DNA of 64,000 nt, from NCBI GenBank assembly GCA_020636005.1, contig JACJYR010000002.1, positions 992,001 to 1,056,000 of the forward strand, given 5' to 3'. This DNA is from Lewinellaceae bacterium (GTDB lineage Bacteria > Bacteroidota > Bacteroidia > Chitinophagales > Saprospiraceae). Positions 7,887 to 16,097 of the stretch are shown piece by piece. Numbering within the stretch: position 1 is the first letter of the stretch; each line of letters opens with the position of its first letter. A program made the translations under genes and the position numbers. The notes beneath the pieces were generated by a model. It saw nothing but the letters and a program-made list of their open reading frames with translations. It had not been told where the DNA came from and made no database searches.

Positions 7887-9322
7887 CATAGGCGTCAACT
7901 TAAAAAAACCGAATATGATTAGATAAAATAAAAATGCTGCTTAGGTTTGTTCAAATCAACATTCAGAACACCTAAACAGCATATGAAAATTAAGTTGGAA
8001 CAAATTAAGCGAAAAATTGGCGAACAACAAATAAACGCCATCGCAAAAAGTAGCGGTTTCCAAAAGCGGGAGCCGAGGAAAGTCACCGGATATAGTTTTT
8101 TTCTTGGTTTTTGCATGATGGTACAGCTTGGGCAGACGGGGCTGAGGGACTGGGCAAAAAGCATAGGGCGGCTGACCCAAAAGCTGGTCTCCAAACAAGG
8201 CCTCCAAAAAAAACTCCAGTTCAGGCACGAAGCTTTTGCCCGCCAACTTTTGGGGTTTGTACTCAAACAGTGCACGGCCTCAAACGGCCACCAGGGGGTT
8301 GCCCTCTTCGCACCGTTCAAGGAGGTCTATGTTGAGGACAGCACCTGTGTGGGGCTGCCCCGCAACCTGTCATCTTTCTACCCCGGCCCCCACAGCAAAA
8401 CCCACGGGGAATGTGCCACTGCCCGCATACAGTTGCGCATGGAATTGGTGAGTGAATCCTACGAAGGGGTTTTTGTGGGGAGTTACCGTGAAAATGACCA
8501 GGGTTTTGCGCACCGTATCGTTGAAATACTCACGGCAGGCTGCCTTGTGATCCGGGACAAAGGGTATTTTGTGCTGGCCGCCTTCCGGGCGATCATGGAG
8601 AAAAAGGCGTTTTTCCTGTCCCGCCTCCGCTTTGGGACAACCGTTTTTGATGCGCAGACCGGGGAAAAAATGGATTTGCTGAAAGAGCTCAAGGCTTTGA
8701 AAAAAGCAGGCCGCCAAGTCCTTGACAAGGAAATATTGCTGGGGGGCAAGGAGAAACTGCCAGTCCGCCTGGTGGCCATCGAAGCCCCTGAAGAGGCCAA
8801 ACGGATGAGGCAGCACAAGGCCCGTACTGACCGCAGTGCAAAGGCCGCCCATTCCAGAGAGTACATCCAACTGCTGGGCTGGACCATTTTCATAACAAAT
8901 GTCAACAAGGAAACCTGGGGGGGCCGGGACATCATCAGGGCCTACCGGTACCGTTGGCGCATTGAAATAGTGTTCAAGTGTTGGAAAAGCAAGTTCAACC
9001 TGGACAAGTTCTTCGAAGGCAGGGAAACAATATCGCCACCGAGGGCAGCCATGACCATCTACCTGATGCTTGCTTGGTTGACCTTGACAATGGGGGCTTG
9101 GTATGGGTATTTTGTGCACCGGGTTTACGAAGAAAAGAAGAAATTCATCAGCATGCTGCTGTTCGCCGATTTTGTCAAAGAACGGTTTTGGGAAATACTT
9201 TTGACAAGCGACCTCGATGTTTTCATCGGTGAGCTTGCCAGATATTATTCCCATGACAAACGAAAATCCCGAAAATGCTATCTCGAATTTTTGTATGAAA
9301 TAAATTTAAGTTGACGCCTATG
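7887..9322 (+). mobile_element. Complete IS4-family insertion sequence, 1436 bp
   Basis: Bounded by an 18-bp perfect inverted repeat starting cataggcgtcaactt, which resembles the ends of IS231/IS4-type elements. A 13-bp target duplication flanks it (7874-7886 and 9323-9335). One transposase gene fills the element. It inserted into the terminal hairpin of dispersed repeat copy A. Intact ends, gene and duplication suggest a recent and possibly still active insertion. Confidence 0.9.
7983..9314 (+). CDS. IS4-family DDE transposase
   Basis: 443 aa from the ATG at 7983; the open frame extends to a TTG at 7947, but the ATG start (MKIKLEQIKRKIGEQQ) is more likely. The RNase H-like DDE core is visible: first Asp in VYVEDSTCVGLP, second in VIRDKGYF, and the IS4 Y-(2)-R-(3)-E-(6)-K signature in YRYRWRIEIVFKCWKSKF. 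It should catalyse cut-and-paste transposition using the flanking 18-bp ends. The stop lies 8 nt from the IS right end. No frameshift or internal stop. Confidence 0.92.
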   Translation: MKIKLEQIKRKIGEQQINAIAKSSGFQKREPRKVTGYSFFLGFCMMVQLGQTGLRDWAKSIGRLTQKLVSKQGLQKKLQFRHEAFARQLLGFVLKQCTASNGHQGVALFAPFKEVYVEDSTCVGLPRNLSSFYPGPHSKTHGECATARIQLRMELVSESYEGVFVGSYRENDQGFAHRIVEILTAGCLVIRDKGYFVLAAFRAIMEKKAFFLSRLRFGTTVFDAQTGEKMDLLKELKALKKAGRQVLDKEILLGGKEKLPVRLVAIEAPEEAKRMRQHKARTDRSAKAAHSREYIQLLGWTIFITNVNKETWGGRDIIRAYRYRWRIEIVFKCWKSKFNLDKFFEGRETISPPRAAMTIYLMLAWLTLTMGAWYGYFVHRVYEEKKKFISMLLFADFVKERFWEILLTSDLDVFIGELARYYSHDKRKSRKCYLEFLYEINLS

Positions 9323-9335
9323 CGATTTTACATCG
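9323..9335. repeat. Target-site duplication, right
   Basis: Exact 13-bp copy of 7874-7886. It restores the interrupted hairpin of repeat copy A, which continues at 9336-9359. Confidence 0.85.
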
Positions 9336-9363
9336 GGATTATTTTTCGTTCGATCCTTAACTT

Positions 9364-9425
9364 TGTAACGATGAAAAAATTACTTCCCTATTTTGATTTT
9401 GAAACACCAGTACTGGAAGGGGTTT
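9364..9425 (+). repeat. Dispersed hairpin repeat, copy B (5' half only)
   Basis: gtaacgatgaaaaaattact...ttttgattttgaaacaccagtactggaaggggt matches the left half of the family and follows copy A in tandem. The terminal hairpin is absent. Confidence 0.75.
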
Positions 9426-9460
9426 CCCCGGTACTGTATGATTTCATGTGGTCGTTGCCA

Positions 9461-9517
9461 TACGCCGAAGCTCCTGCTTCGGAGCCAAATACCCTCCGAA
9501 GCAGGAGCTTCGGCGTA
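9461..9517. repeat. Long perfect hairpin upstream of moaC
   Basis: 23-bp perfect inverted arms at 9461-9483 and 9495-9517 (tacgccgaagctcctgcttc...), with an 11-nt loop. The 38-nt gap to moaC means it would sit in the moaC leader if transcribed from upstream. It resembles an extragenic palindrome rather than a terminator, since no T run follows. Confidence 0.8.
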
Positions 9518-9555
9518 CGGGCAGATGGATTCATGTTGCCTTTTAATCAAACCCG

Positions 9556-10038
9556 ATGTCAGAAAATTTCACCCATATAGACGCAGCCGGCAACCCTTCC
9601 ATGGTGGATGTAGGTGCCAAAGCTGCCACCCACCGGTCGGCCACGGCGAGGAGCATCGTCGTGCTGGATGAAGCGGTGCTGGCACATTTTGAAGAAGGCG
9701 ACGTCCGCACGAAGAAAGGCCCCGTCTTCCAGACGGCCATCCTCGCAGGGGTGATGGCCGCCAAAAAAACCGGGGATCTCATCCCGCTGTGCCACCCACT
9801 CGGCCTGGAAAACTGCCAGGTGCGGATTTTCCTGAACGAAAAAAGGGAAGTGCAGGTGGAATGCACGGCCAGCCTGACCGGCAAAACCGGCGTGGAGATG
9901 GAGGCCCTGACCGGCGCCAGCGTGGCCGCCCTGACCATCTATGATATGTGCAAGGCTTTCACGCACAATATCGTGATAAAGGAAACGAGGCTGGTGGCCA
10001 AGTCGGGCGGGAAACAGGATTTTGTGCTGGAAGAATGA
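9556..10038 (+). CDS. moaC: Cyclic pyranopterin monophosphate synthase
   Basis: 160 aa, full length. Together with MoaA it converts GTP to cyclic pyranopterin monophosphate, the first stage of molybdenum-cofactor synthesis. Family motifs: MVDVGAKAATHRSATA, the active-site DLIPLCHPL and GVEMEALTGASVAALTIYDMCKA. It is followed 131 nt downstream by a molybdenum-cofactor nucleotidyltransferase gene, so the two form a small Moco group. moaA is not in the window. Confidence 0.95.
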   Translation: MSENFTHIDAAGNPSMVDVGAKAATHRSATARSIVVLDEAVLAHFEEGDVRTKKGPVFQTAILAGVMAAKKTGDLIPLCHPLGLENCQVRIFLNEKREVQVECTASLTGKTGVEMEALTGASVAALTIYDMCKAFTHNIVIKETRLVAKSGGKQDFVLEE

Positions 10039-10169
10039 ACCTTGGAAGGTGACCTGCCACCTAACCACTTGCTGCTTATTTCACGAAAAGCAGGCAACCC
10101 AAATGGCAATCCGTTGCAAAAGCCTATTATCAAACTATTTTCAAACCACTCAAACACCAATCCTCCAAT

Positions 10170-11345
10170 ATGTCGAATCACAAAAAACATGCAGACATAG
10201 CCCGGCCGGCCCTCGGCGACTTTGGGCGCAACGAATGGGCCATCCTTGGCACCCATTGCGGCAACATCAAAAAACTGGCTTTTCAGCTTTGCCAGGTGCT
10301 CTCCCCCCAATGGAAAGTGGCCTATGTGGACGCCGATCACAAAGGTGCCGACGATGAAAAATCCAATGGCCGGGACGCCCAAACGGCCCTGGCCCACGGG
10401 GCCTTCTTCGAATACACCGACAAAATCACCCACCACCGCTTCGACCTGGAAGGGGAATTGGGCAAGTTTCAGTACCGTCCCCTGTTCAGCCAGGCCGACC
10501 TGGTACTGGTAAACGGGAACCACTTCACCGCACAGCGCCAAATTGTTGTCGTTGACCCGAAAAAGGAAGACTCCCTGAGGCGCAAACTGGACCGCCTCAC
10601 CCACGTTGACCTGATCTTGTTTGCCGAAGGCGTCACCGAAATCCCACAATACCTGATAGACCACCTGGGAGAAAACAGGCCCGCTGGCGACCATTCTCCC
10701 TATGCTATGCTCCAACCCAAATTAATCGCTGCTTTTCTCGAAAACCAGCTAACGGCATCCGTCCCGCCCATCAGCGGGCTGGTACTGGCCGGGGGCAAGA
10801 GCATGCGCATGGGCACGGACAAAGGGCTGCTGAACTACCACGGCCTGCCCCAGCGGGAATACCTGATGGACTTGGTGGAAGTTTTTTGCGAAAATACCTG
10901 GCTCTCCTGCCGCCCGGAGCAGGCGGGCGAACTGGTATATGAGTTCGAGGTGCTGCCCGACACTTTCCTGGGACTTGGGCCAATGGGCGCCATCCTGTCG
11001 GCTTTCCGCTCGCAGCCCGACCATGCCTGGCTGGTGGTGGCCTGCGATCTGCCCCTGCTCGACCACGACACCCTGGAGTTTTTGATAAAAAACAGGAACC
11101 CCTCTGCCATGGCGACTACTTTCCGCAGCCCCGTCAACGATTTCCCTGAGCCGCTCGTCACCATTTGGGAACCGAAAAGCTACCCGGTGCTGCTGCAATT
11201 CCTGGCGCAGGGCTATTCGTGCCCCCGCAAAGCGCTCATCAATTCGCCTGTCCACGTCCTGGAAGCGCCCAATCCGGTAGCCCTGAAAAATGTGAACACC
11301 CGGGAAGAATACGAAGAGGTGATGGCAGCGCTGGAGGGCAGGTAG
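10170..11345 (+). CDS. mobA: Molybdenum cofactor guanylyltransferase with MobB-like N-terminal domain
   Basis: 391 aa, about twice the size of stand-alone MobA. Residues about 203-391 are a MobA nucleotidyltransferase: LVLAGGKSMRMGTDKGLL (GTP-binding loop), GLGPMGAILSAF and VACDLPLLD. Residues 1-195 resemble the MobB GTPase adaptor (WAILGTHCGNIKKLAFQL, then YVDADHKGAD). Its P-loop reads GTHCGNIKK instead of GxxxxGKT, so nucleotide hydrolysis may be lost. The enzyme would attach GMP to molybdopterin. The MobB assignment is inferred from position and pattern. Confidence 0.85.
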   Translation: MSNHKKHADIARPALGDFGRNEWAILGTHCGNIKKLAFQLCQVLSPQWKVAYVDADHKGADDEKSNGRDAQTALAHGAFFEYTDKITHHRFDLEGELGKFQYRPLFSQADLVLVNGNHFTAQRQIVVVDPKKEDSLRRKLDRLTHVDLILFAEGVTEIPQYLIDHLGENRPAGDHSPYAMLQPKLIAAFLENQLTASVPPISGLVLAGGKSMRMGTDKGLLNYHGLPQREYLMDLVEVFCENTWLSCRPEQAGELVYEFEVLPDTFLGLGPMGAILSAFRSQPDHAWLVVACDLPLLDHDTLEFLIKNRNPSAMATTFRSPVNDFPEPLVTIWEPKSYPVLLQFLAQGYSCPRKALINSPVHVLEAPNPVALKNVNTREEYEEVMAALEGR

Positions 11346-11375
11346 GTTTTTATAGATAATCGCATTTGAAATTAA

Positions 11376-11488
11376 TAAGGATCGAAGGAAAAATAATCCC
11401 GATGTGAAATCGGGATTATTTTTAAAAAACCCTTCCACTGCCGGGGTTTTCAAAATCAAAATGGTGAAGTTATTTTTCCATCGGTACT
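11376..11488 (-). repeat. Dispersed hairpin repeat, copy C (reverse)
   Basis: Full-length copy in reverse orientation in the convergent gap between mobA and the UnbV gene. The hairpin aataatcccgat/atcgggattatt is intact, with a loop that reads as consensus when inverted. Confidence 0.85.
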
Positions 11489-11520
11489 AAATCAGTTTGG
11501 CTACTTCGCAGCATTTATGG

Positions 11521-11580
11521 AGGGGCGGGTTATCGAACCCCGCAGTTCCCGGAACTGCGGGGTTCGATAACCCCGCCTCT
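11521..11580. repeat. 60-bp near-perfect palindrome
   Basis: Arms of about 27 bp (cgggttatcgaaccccgcag...) meet at cccggg with almost no loop; one base is unpaired. The right end (ggttcgataaccccgcctctcaaa) matches the right end of the array at 4821-4924, so both belong to one palindrome family. Confidence 0.8.
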
Positions 11581-11705
11581 CAAAGATTCAAGCTTCAAAG
11601 AAGCCAAACCAGGCTAACCCCAATAATTTACCCAATCAAAACTATCCCTGTTAAATTATTTGCCCGCCGTCTGCCGTCCACCTTCCACCGATCTCCTGCA
11701 AAGGC

Positions 11706-14700
11706 TCAATCCCCCCGCAACTCAAAACCCACCACCGTATCGTTGTTCCTGGCTACGAGCACCCGCTTCCTGCCACTGGTGGCTATCAACAGTTTGATGT
11801 CCCGCCCCTCCCCCGGAACGTAGAATCCACTTTGGGCAGGTGCCAGCGGGGAAAACTTTCCGTTGCCATCGCCCCGGAGCAGCAGGCCGTTGAGGGCATC
11901 GTAACGGCCCAAGTAAGGCTGGTTGGCATAGAAGTTCCCGACGGCCAGTGCATCCATGCTGCCGTCGCCGTCGAAGTCGCCGGGGAGGAAGGCATAAATG
12001 GGCGAAACTTGTGCCTCCATCGGCAGCGGCCTCATTTCAAAAACACCATCGCCTTTGTTTTCCAGGAAAACACTCTGGAAGTTGTCCGCCTGTTTCAGCA
12101 CAGCCCCTTCCAGCATTTCTTCATCAAAAATATCCTTGAAAGTGCTGTTGGCAAAAGCGGCGTATTTCACGTAGCGCTTCTTCAGTTCGTTGATCTGCCC
12201 GACAAGGTCGTCCTTCGAGGCGAGGGTGTATTGCTTGCCCTGGTTGTAGTAGGTTAGGATGGGATCGGTGGCGCCGTTTCGGTCAAAGTCTTTGACATAC
12301 AGCCCGACCGGTGCGTCGGGGCTGGCGGTCAGGCTCGTATTTAGTCCCAGGTTGCCGGCCAACAGGTCCAGGTCGCCGTCGCCGTCCATATCGGCTGCTG
12401 CGATGGTATTCCAAAAACCGCTTGACCGGGGCAGGGAGGATAGGGTATTCAACGTTTGCCCTGCTTTCCCCTTTCGGAAAAATTGAATAGGCATCCATTC
12501 GCCGACGACCGCCAGCAGTTGCTCCCCGGGCAGCCAAACGGCCGAAGTGACCATGCCCGCATCCGAAAGGGCGGGGCAGATTTCGGCAGTGGCGTCCCGA
12601 AAGTTGCCTTTGCCGTCATTGAGGTAGATAAAACTTTTCGGCGAACGGCCATAGCTGCCCGGCACGGAGCGGCTACCGATGAAGAGATCAGTGGCGCCGT
12701 CGCCGTTGAAGTCGGCAGGCACGGCACAGGCTCCATTGGCGGAGGGCCACGCCGTGCTTTTGCCCGTGTTGTTCAGGTTGGAGAAATTACCCTGGCCATC
12801 GTTAAAATAAAGCCTGTCCAGCAATTGGGCAGCGCCCTCCCGGTACTCGCCGCCGCCGCTTACTACAAACAGGTCAGGGTCGCCGTCGCCGTCCGCATCG
12901 AAGAAAACGGCGTCCACATCTTCGTTCAGGAAATCTGCCTGAAAAGGTGCGGAAATGACCTTCCCGGAGAACAGGGAGTCCCGGCTTCCCAGCACCAACT
13001 GCCCCGCCTGTGCCTTCGCCCCGCAGAGGTAGAAGTCGTCCAGCCCGTCGCCATTCACATCGGCCACGGCCATTTTGGGGCCTTGCGTGCTCAGCATGTG
13101 GGGCATCAACGGCTCGATGTTGAAGTCCACAAAGCGGTTCTCCTTGTGGAAAATGGGCAAGTTGGGGATTGGGCGAAAGAGCGGCTTTTGTTTTGCTTCA
13201 TTGCTGTTTGTGTAGCCGGTTGGGACTGGGGTGATGGCATCAGCTTGTTTTACGGTAATTGTTTGGTTGGCAGGAATTTGGGTCAAAACCTGCTGCCTGC
13301 CGCCCGGCCACGTAACGGTTATTTTATCAGCCTTTTCATTTTTCCCCAGCCCAACATTCAGCACCAGGTCGGAGGAAGATTCCCAGCCCCGGGTGGGGAA
13401 AAGCTGTTGTACCTGCACGGTACCACCGCTGGCTACTTCCACCCTTGCCCCGATGCCGAAAGGGTTGCCGCCTTCGCCGGCCAGTTTTATTTTCAGGAAG
13501 TTGTGGTGGTAAAGCTTTTCACCATTGTTGCGGTAAATGGTGGCAGGGGCGTTGAGGTTGTTGACCACCAAATCCAGGTCGCCGTCGTTGTCGAAATCGG
13601 CATAGGCGGCACCGTTGGAAGAGCCGGGCAGGTCAAGGCCCCAATCTTTGGAAACATCCTTAAAGATCGGGATGGGCGAAGGGCCGCTACCCGGCTGCAG
13701 CTGGTTTTGAAAAGCCCGGTTGGGCACGAGGCCCTGGGGCATTTTGGCGGCGAGTTCGAGGTCGGTCGCCTGGCGTTGCACCTCCTGGTTGGAGGCAAAC
13801 ATGAGGTAGTCCAGGTCGTTGGGCCGGCGCCAGATGCCATTGGTGACGTAGATGTCCTTCCAGCCGTCGTTGTCGAAATCGGCCAGCAGGGCGCTCCAGC
13901 TCCAGTCGGTGGCGGCCACGCCCGCTATTTCTCCGATTTCCTGGTACCCGACGCCAGGCATCCCGTTGCCTGCCTGCCGGCTACTAACCTGAAGGCTGTC
14001 GAACTGAGCGCTGCCGGGCTGCCCCAGTTGCAGGCAATTTTTCGGGTATTGGTAATAATAGCCGTAGCCCAGTTTCATCTGGTAGAGGTTGTAGTGATCG
14101 GCACCGGCACTGGCCTTGAGCACCGGCTCGTCCGCCGGCTGCATGTCCAGTGTCATCAGGTCGGCCAGGCCATCGTTGTTGAGGTCGGCGGCATCCACGC
14201 CCATGCTGAAGGTGCTGGTATGGCCGGCGCACAGGGCGATGCTTTCCCTGAAAGCTCCTTTTCCGTTGAGGTAGAGGTAGTCGTTTTCGTGGAAATCGTT
14301 GGTCACATAGACGTCGGGCAGGCCGTCGTTGTTGAGGTCGGCAGTGACGAGGCCGAGGCCATAGCCCATCGTGCCGCCGTAGATGCCGGCCGCTTCGCTC
14401 ACATCGGTAAAATGGTTGCCGTCGTTCCTGAACAGCACATCTTTGGCCATGCTGTCCCTCGCCACCCTGTTTTCTGCTTTCACGTAGCTCTCCGCCGAGT
14501 GGACGGAGTGGGTGGCCAGGAACATATCGAGGTCGCCGTCAAGGTCGTAGTCGAAGAAGCTGGCCTGTTGGGAAAAGCCTTTGAAGGCCAGTCCGTACTC
14601 CACTGCCTGTTCGGAAAAAGTGCCGTCGTGGTTGTTGATGTAGAGGCGGTTTCTGCCGTTGACGCTTTTGTAGAAACCCACCTCGCAGACGTAGATGTCG

Positions 14701-15101
14701 AGCCAGCCGTCGGCATTGACATCGGCCATGGTCACGCCTGTTTTCCAGCGCTTGCCAGGTTCCGTCACGTCCTCCAGGCCCGCTTCTTTGGTGACGTCCT
14801 CGAACACAAAATTCCCCTTGTTTATATAGAGTTTATTGGACAACTGGTTGGCGGTGAAGAAGATATCGGGCAGGCCGTCGTTGTTCACATCGCCGGTGGC
14901 CACGCCGCCGCCGTTGTAGAAGTAGAGGTATTTGATGATGTTGAAATGTTCGTCCTCGTGCAGGTTGTTGGCAAAGGCAACCCCCGATTCAGCAGGAGGC
15001 ACACAGGTAAAGAGCTTGTCTGCCCCGGCCGGCTGGCACTGCGCCCACAGCACGGCCGCCAGGAAAAAGGGCGTTATTTTAAACAAGTGGGAAAATGTCA
15101 T
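11706..15101 (-). CDS. Giant secreted FG-GAP/VCBS repeat protein with ASPIC/UnbV domain
   Basis: 1131 aa. A hydrophobic N-terminus (FFLAAVLWAQC) suggests export; the Cys has Gln before it, which is poor for a lipobox. Two blocks of Asp-rich FG-GAP/VCBS repeats (DVNNDGLPDIFF, DFDNDGDLDLVV, DMDGDGDLDLLAG and others), about 50-520 and 680-1110, should form calcium-binding beta-propellers. Between them, about 540-615, lies an ASPIC/UnbV domain (NPFGIGARVEVASGG...LNVGLGKNEKADKITVTWPGG). Such CRTAC1-like proteins are common in Bacteroidota and often accompany SusC/D pairs, but none is adjacent here. No T9SS tail is evident. The 893-codon antisense frame is a compositional artefact. Confidence 0.88.
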   Translation of the reverse strand: MTFSHLFKITPFFLAAVLWAQCQPAGADKLFTCVPPAESGVAFANNLHEDEHFNIIKYLYFYNGGGVATGDVNNDGLPDIFFTANQLSNKLYINKGNFVFEDVTKEAGLEDVTEPGKRWKTGVTMADVNADGWLDIYVCEVGFYKSVNGRNRLYINNHDGTFSEQAVEYGLAFKGFSQQASFFDYDLDGDLDMFLATHSVHSAESYVKAENRVARDSMAKDVLFRNDGNHFTDVSEAAGIYGGTMGYGLGLVTADLNNDGLPDVYVTNDFHENDYLYLNGKGAFRESIALCAGHTSTFSMGVDAADLNNDGLADLMTLDMQPADEPVLKASAGADHYNLYQMKLGYGYYYQYPKNCLQLGQPGSAQFDSLQVSSRQAGNGMPGVGYQEIGEIAGVAATDWSWSALLADFDNDGWKDIYVTNGIWRRPNDLDYLMFASNQEVQRQATDLELAAKMPQGLVPNRAFQNQLQPGSGPSPIPIFKDVSKDWGLDLPGSSNGAAYADFDNDGDLDLVVNNLNAPATIYRNNGEKLYHHNFLKIKLAGEGGNPFGIGARVEVASGGTVQVQQLFPTRGWESSSDLVLNVGLGKNEKADKITVTWPGGRQQVLTQIPANQTITVKQADAITPVPTGYTNSNEAKQKPLFRPIPNLPIFHKENRFVDFNIEPLMPHMLSTQGPKMAVADVNGDGLDDFYLCGAKAQAGQLVLGSRDSLFSGKVISAPFQADFLNEDVDAVFFDADGDGDPDLFVVSGGGEYREGAAQLLDRLYFNDGQGNFSNLNNTGKSTAWPSANGACAVPADFNGDGATDLFIGSRSVPGSYGRSPKSFIYLNDGKGNFRDATAEICPALSDAGMVTSAVWLPGEQLLAVVGEWMPIQFFRKGKAGQTLNTLSSLPRSSGFWNTIAAADMDGDGDLDLLAGNLGLNTSLTASPDAPVGLYVKDFDRNGATDPILTYYNQGKQYTLASKDDLVGQINELKKRYVKYAAFANSTFKDIFDEEMLEGAVLKQADNFQSVFLENKGDGVFEMRPLPMEAQVSPIYAFLPGDFDGDGSMDALAVGNFYANQPYLGRYDALNGLLLRGDGNGKFSPLAPAQSGFYVPGEGRDIKLLIATSGRKRVLVARNNDTVVGFELRGD

Positions 15102-15276
15102 GCTGTGTTATTTTTTGTTGCGGCAGGCAAATTTTGAAAAAAGTTTGGCAGTTTTCCTACTTAAAGATGCCGTTGCCAAAATCCCTTGCCGCCAACCCGG
15201 GGATTTGACCTGGCGGATACACCCCTGAAAAAGCTTCTGAAGTTTGCGATAGGAAGGGACACAACCTGCCTTTGAG

Positions 15277-15365
15277 AGACCATTCAAAGAAGTGTGTTTT
15301 TGAAAAAAAACTCTCTCACAATCAATCACTTGTGAGAAATTGACACAGTTTTTTGAACAATCTCG
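15277..15365. repeat. 90-bp two-hairpin repeat, copy 1
   Basis: Shares long runs with 50326-50415, including gaagtgtgtttttgaaaaaaa, ctctcacaatcaatcacttg and gacacagttttttgaacaa. It contains the stem-loop CTCACA...TGTGAG and a weaker gtgttttt/aaaaa hairpin. It lies upstream of the UnbV gene. Confidence 0.8.
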
Positions 15366-15378
15366 TGCATTTAGTTAT

Positions 15379-15410
15379 GAGCCATTCAGCCATCCAACCA
15401 TTCAGCCATT
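15379..15410. repeat. Octamer-period tract
   Basis: GAGCCATT, CAGCCATC, CAACCATT, CAGCCATT: four 8-nt words with the shared core CCAT. Directly follows the 90-bp repeat. Confidence 0.6.
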
Positions 15411-15449
15411 TTATTTTACAAAACCCATTGCAGCGCAGTATAAATATTA

Positions 15450-15487
15450 AAAAGCCCCTCCTGCCCATTGGCAGGAGGGGCTTTTTT
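15450..15487. terminator. Strong bidirectional Rho-independent terminator
   Basis: Stem AAAGCCCCTCCTGCC / GGCAGGAGGGGCTTT with a 4-nt loop, A run on the left and T run on the right. It can end the minus-strand lipoprotein transcript (stop at 15566) or transcription from the other side. Confidence 0.8.
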
Positions 15488-15565
15488 CTTAGCACGGGTC
15501 GGTCGGGATGCTTCGATTTACTGGCGTGAATCGTTGATTTCCCAACCGTCCACTTTTGAGTGCGA

Positions 15566-15991
15566 TCATCCCCGGATGACCACCTTGAGCACGTAATCCT
15601 CCGGCTTGATCTGCTTGTTCTGCTTGGGGTAGGGCGACACCTGCATCAGTTGGATTTTGTACTTGCCCAGCGTCTTGCTGAGGTTCTTGTCGCTGGGCTT
15701 TTTGGCAAATTCCATTTTTTGCATGCCGGCCCCGTCGGCGGAACCATCGAGCACGACCCTGACCTGGCCCTCCTGGATGCAGTTGACCCCTTCCGGGCAG
15801 CGGGAGTCTTCCGTCACACCGACAAAAGTCAAGCGGACATCGCCGGCGTCCAGTTTCACGGACTGGTTCATTTTCAGTTCAAACGGTTCGTTCATCTTGA
15901 CCAGCGAGTAGCCTGCCTGCGGTTTCTTCTTGCAAGCCGCAAAGGCCAGCGATAAGGCGAACATTGCGAAAACAAATTTTGAGATTTTCAT
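15566..15991 (-). CDS. Small secreted lipoprotein, function unknown
   Basis: 141 aa from the ATG at 15991 (MKISKFVFAMFALSLAFAACKKK). LAFAAC is a good lipobox, giving a mature protein anchored at Cys20. The mature part has the motif EDSRCPEGVNCIQEGQV, with two cysteines that could pair, in a beta-rich domain found in many Bacteroidota lipoproteins. I do not know its role. The start is chosen because the upstream frame is made only of the heptamer tract. It follows ppgK on the same strand. Confidence 0.8.
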   Translation of the reverse strand: MKISKFVFAMFALSLAFAACKKKPQAGYSLVKMNEPFELKMNQSVKLDAGDVRLTFVGVTEDSRCPEGVNCIQEGQVRVVLDGSADGAGMQKMEFAKKPSDKNLSKTLGKYKIQLMQVSPYPKQNKQIKPEDYVLKVVIRG

Positions 15992-16004
15992 GAACTTCGA
16001 TTGA

Positions 16005-16039
16005 TGGTGAATGGTGAATGGTGAATGGTGAATGGTGAA
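16005..16039. repeat. Exact heptamer repeat (TGGTGAA)5
   Basis: Five perfect copies of TGGTGAA, 14 nt upstream of the lipoprotein ATG. Together with the next tract it fills almost the whole 106-bp gap to ppgK. Confidence 0.85.
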
Positions 16040-16055
16040 TGAACCCGTTATTCGC

Positions 16056-16097
16056 ATTAATGATTAACCATTAACCATTAACCATTAACCATTAAAA
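16056..16097. repeat. Heptamer repeat ATTAANN
   Basis: ATTAATG, four copies of ATTAACC, then ATTAAAA. It abuts the ppgK stop codon (16098-16100 on this strand). Confidence 0.85.

Noticed and set aside
12456..15137. 893-codon open frame antisense to the UnbV gene
   Set aside because: It is the exact shadow of Asp/Gly-rich VCBS codons in a GC-rich gene. Its translation is Val/His/Gly-rich with no domain, and the opposite strand has a clear multi-domain protein.
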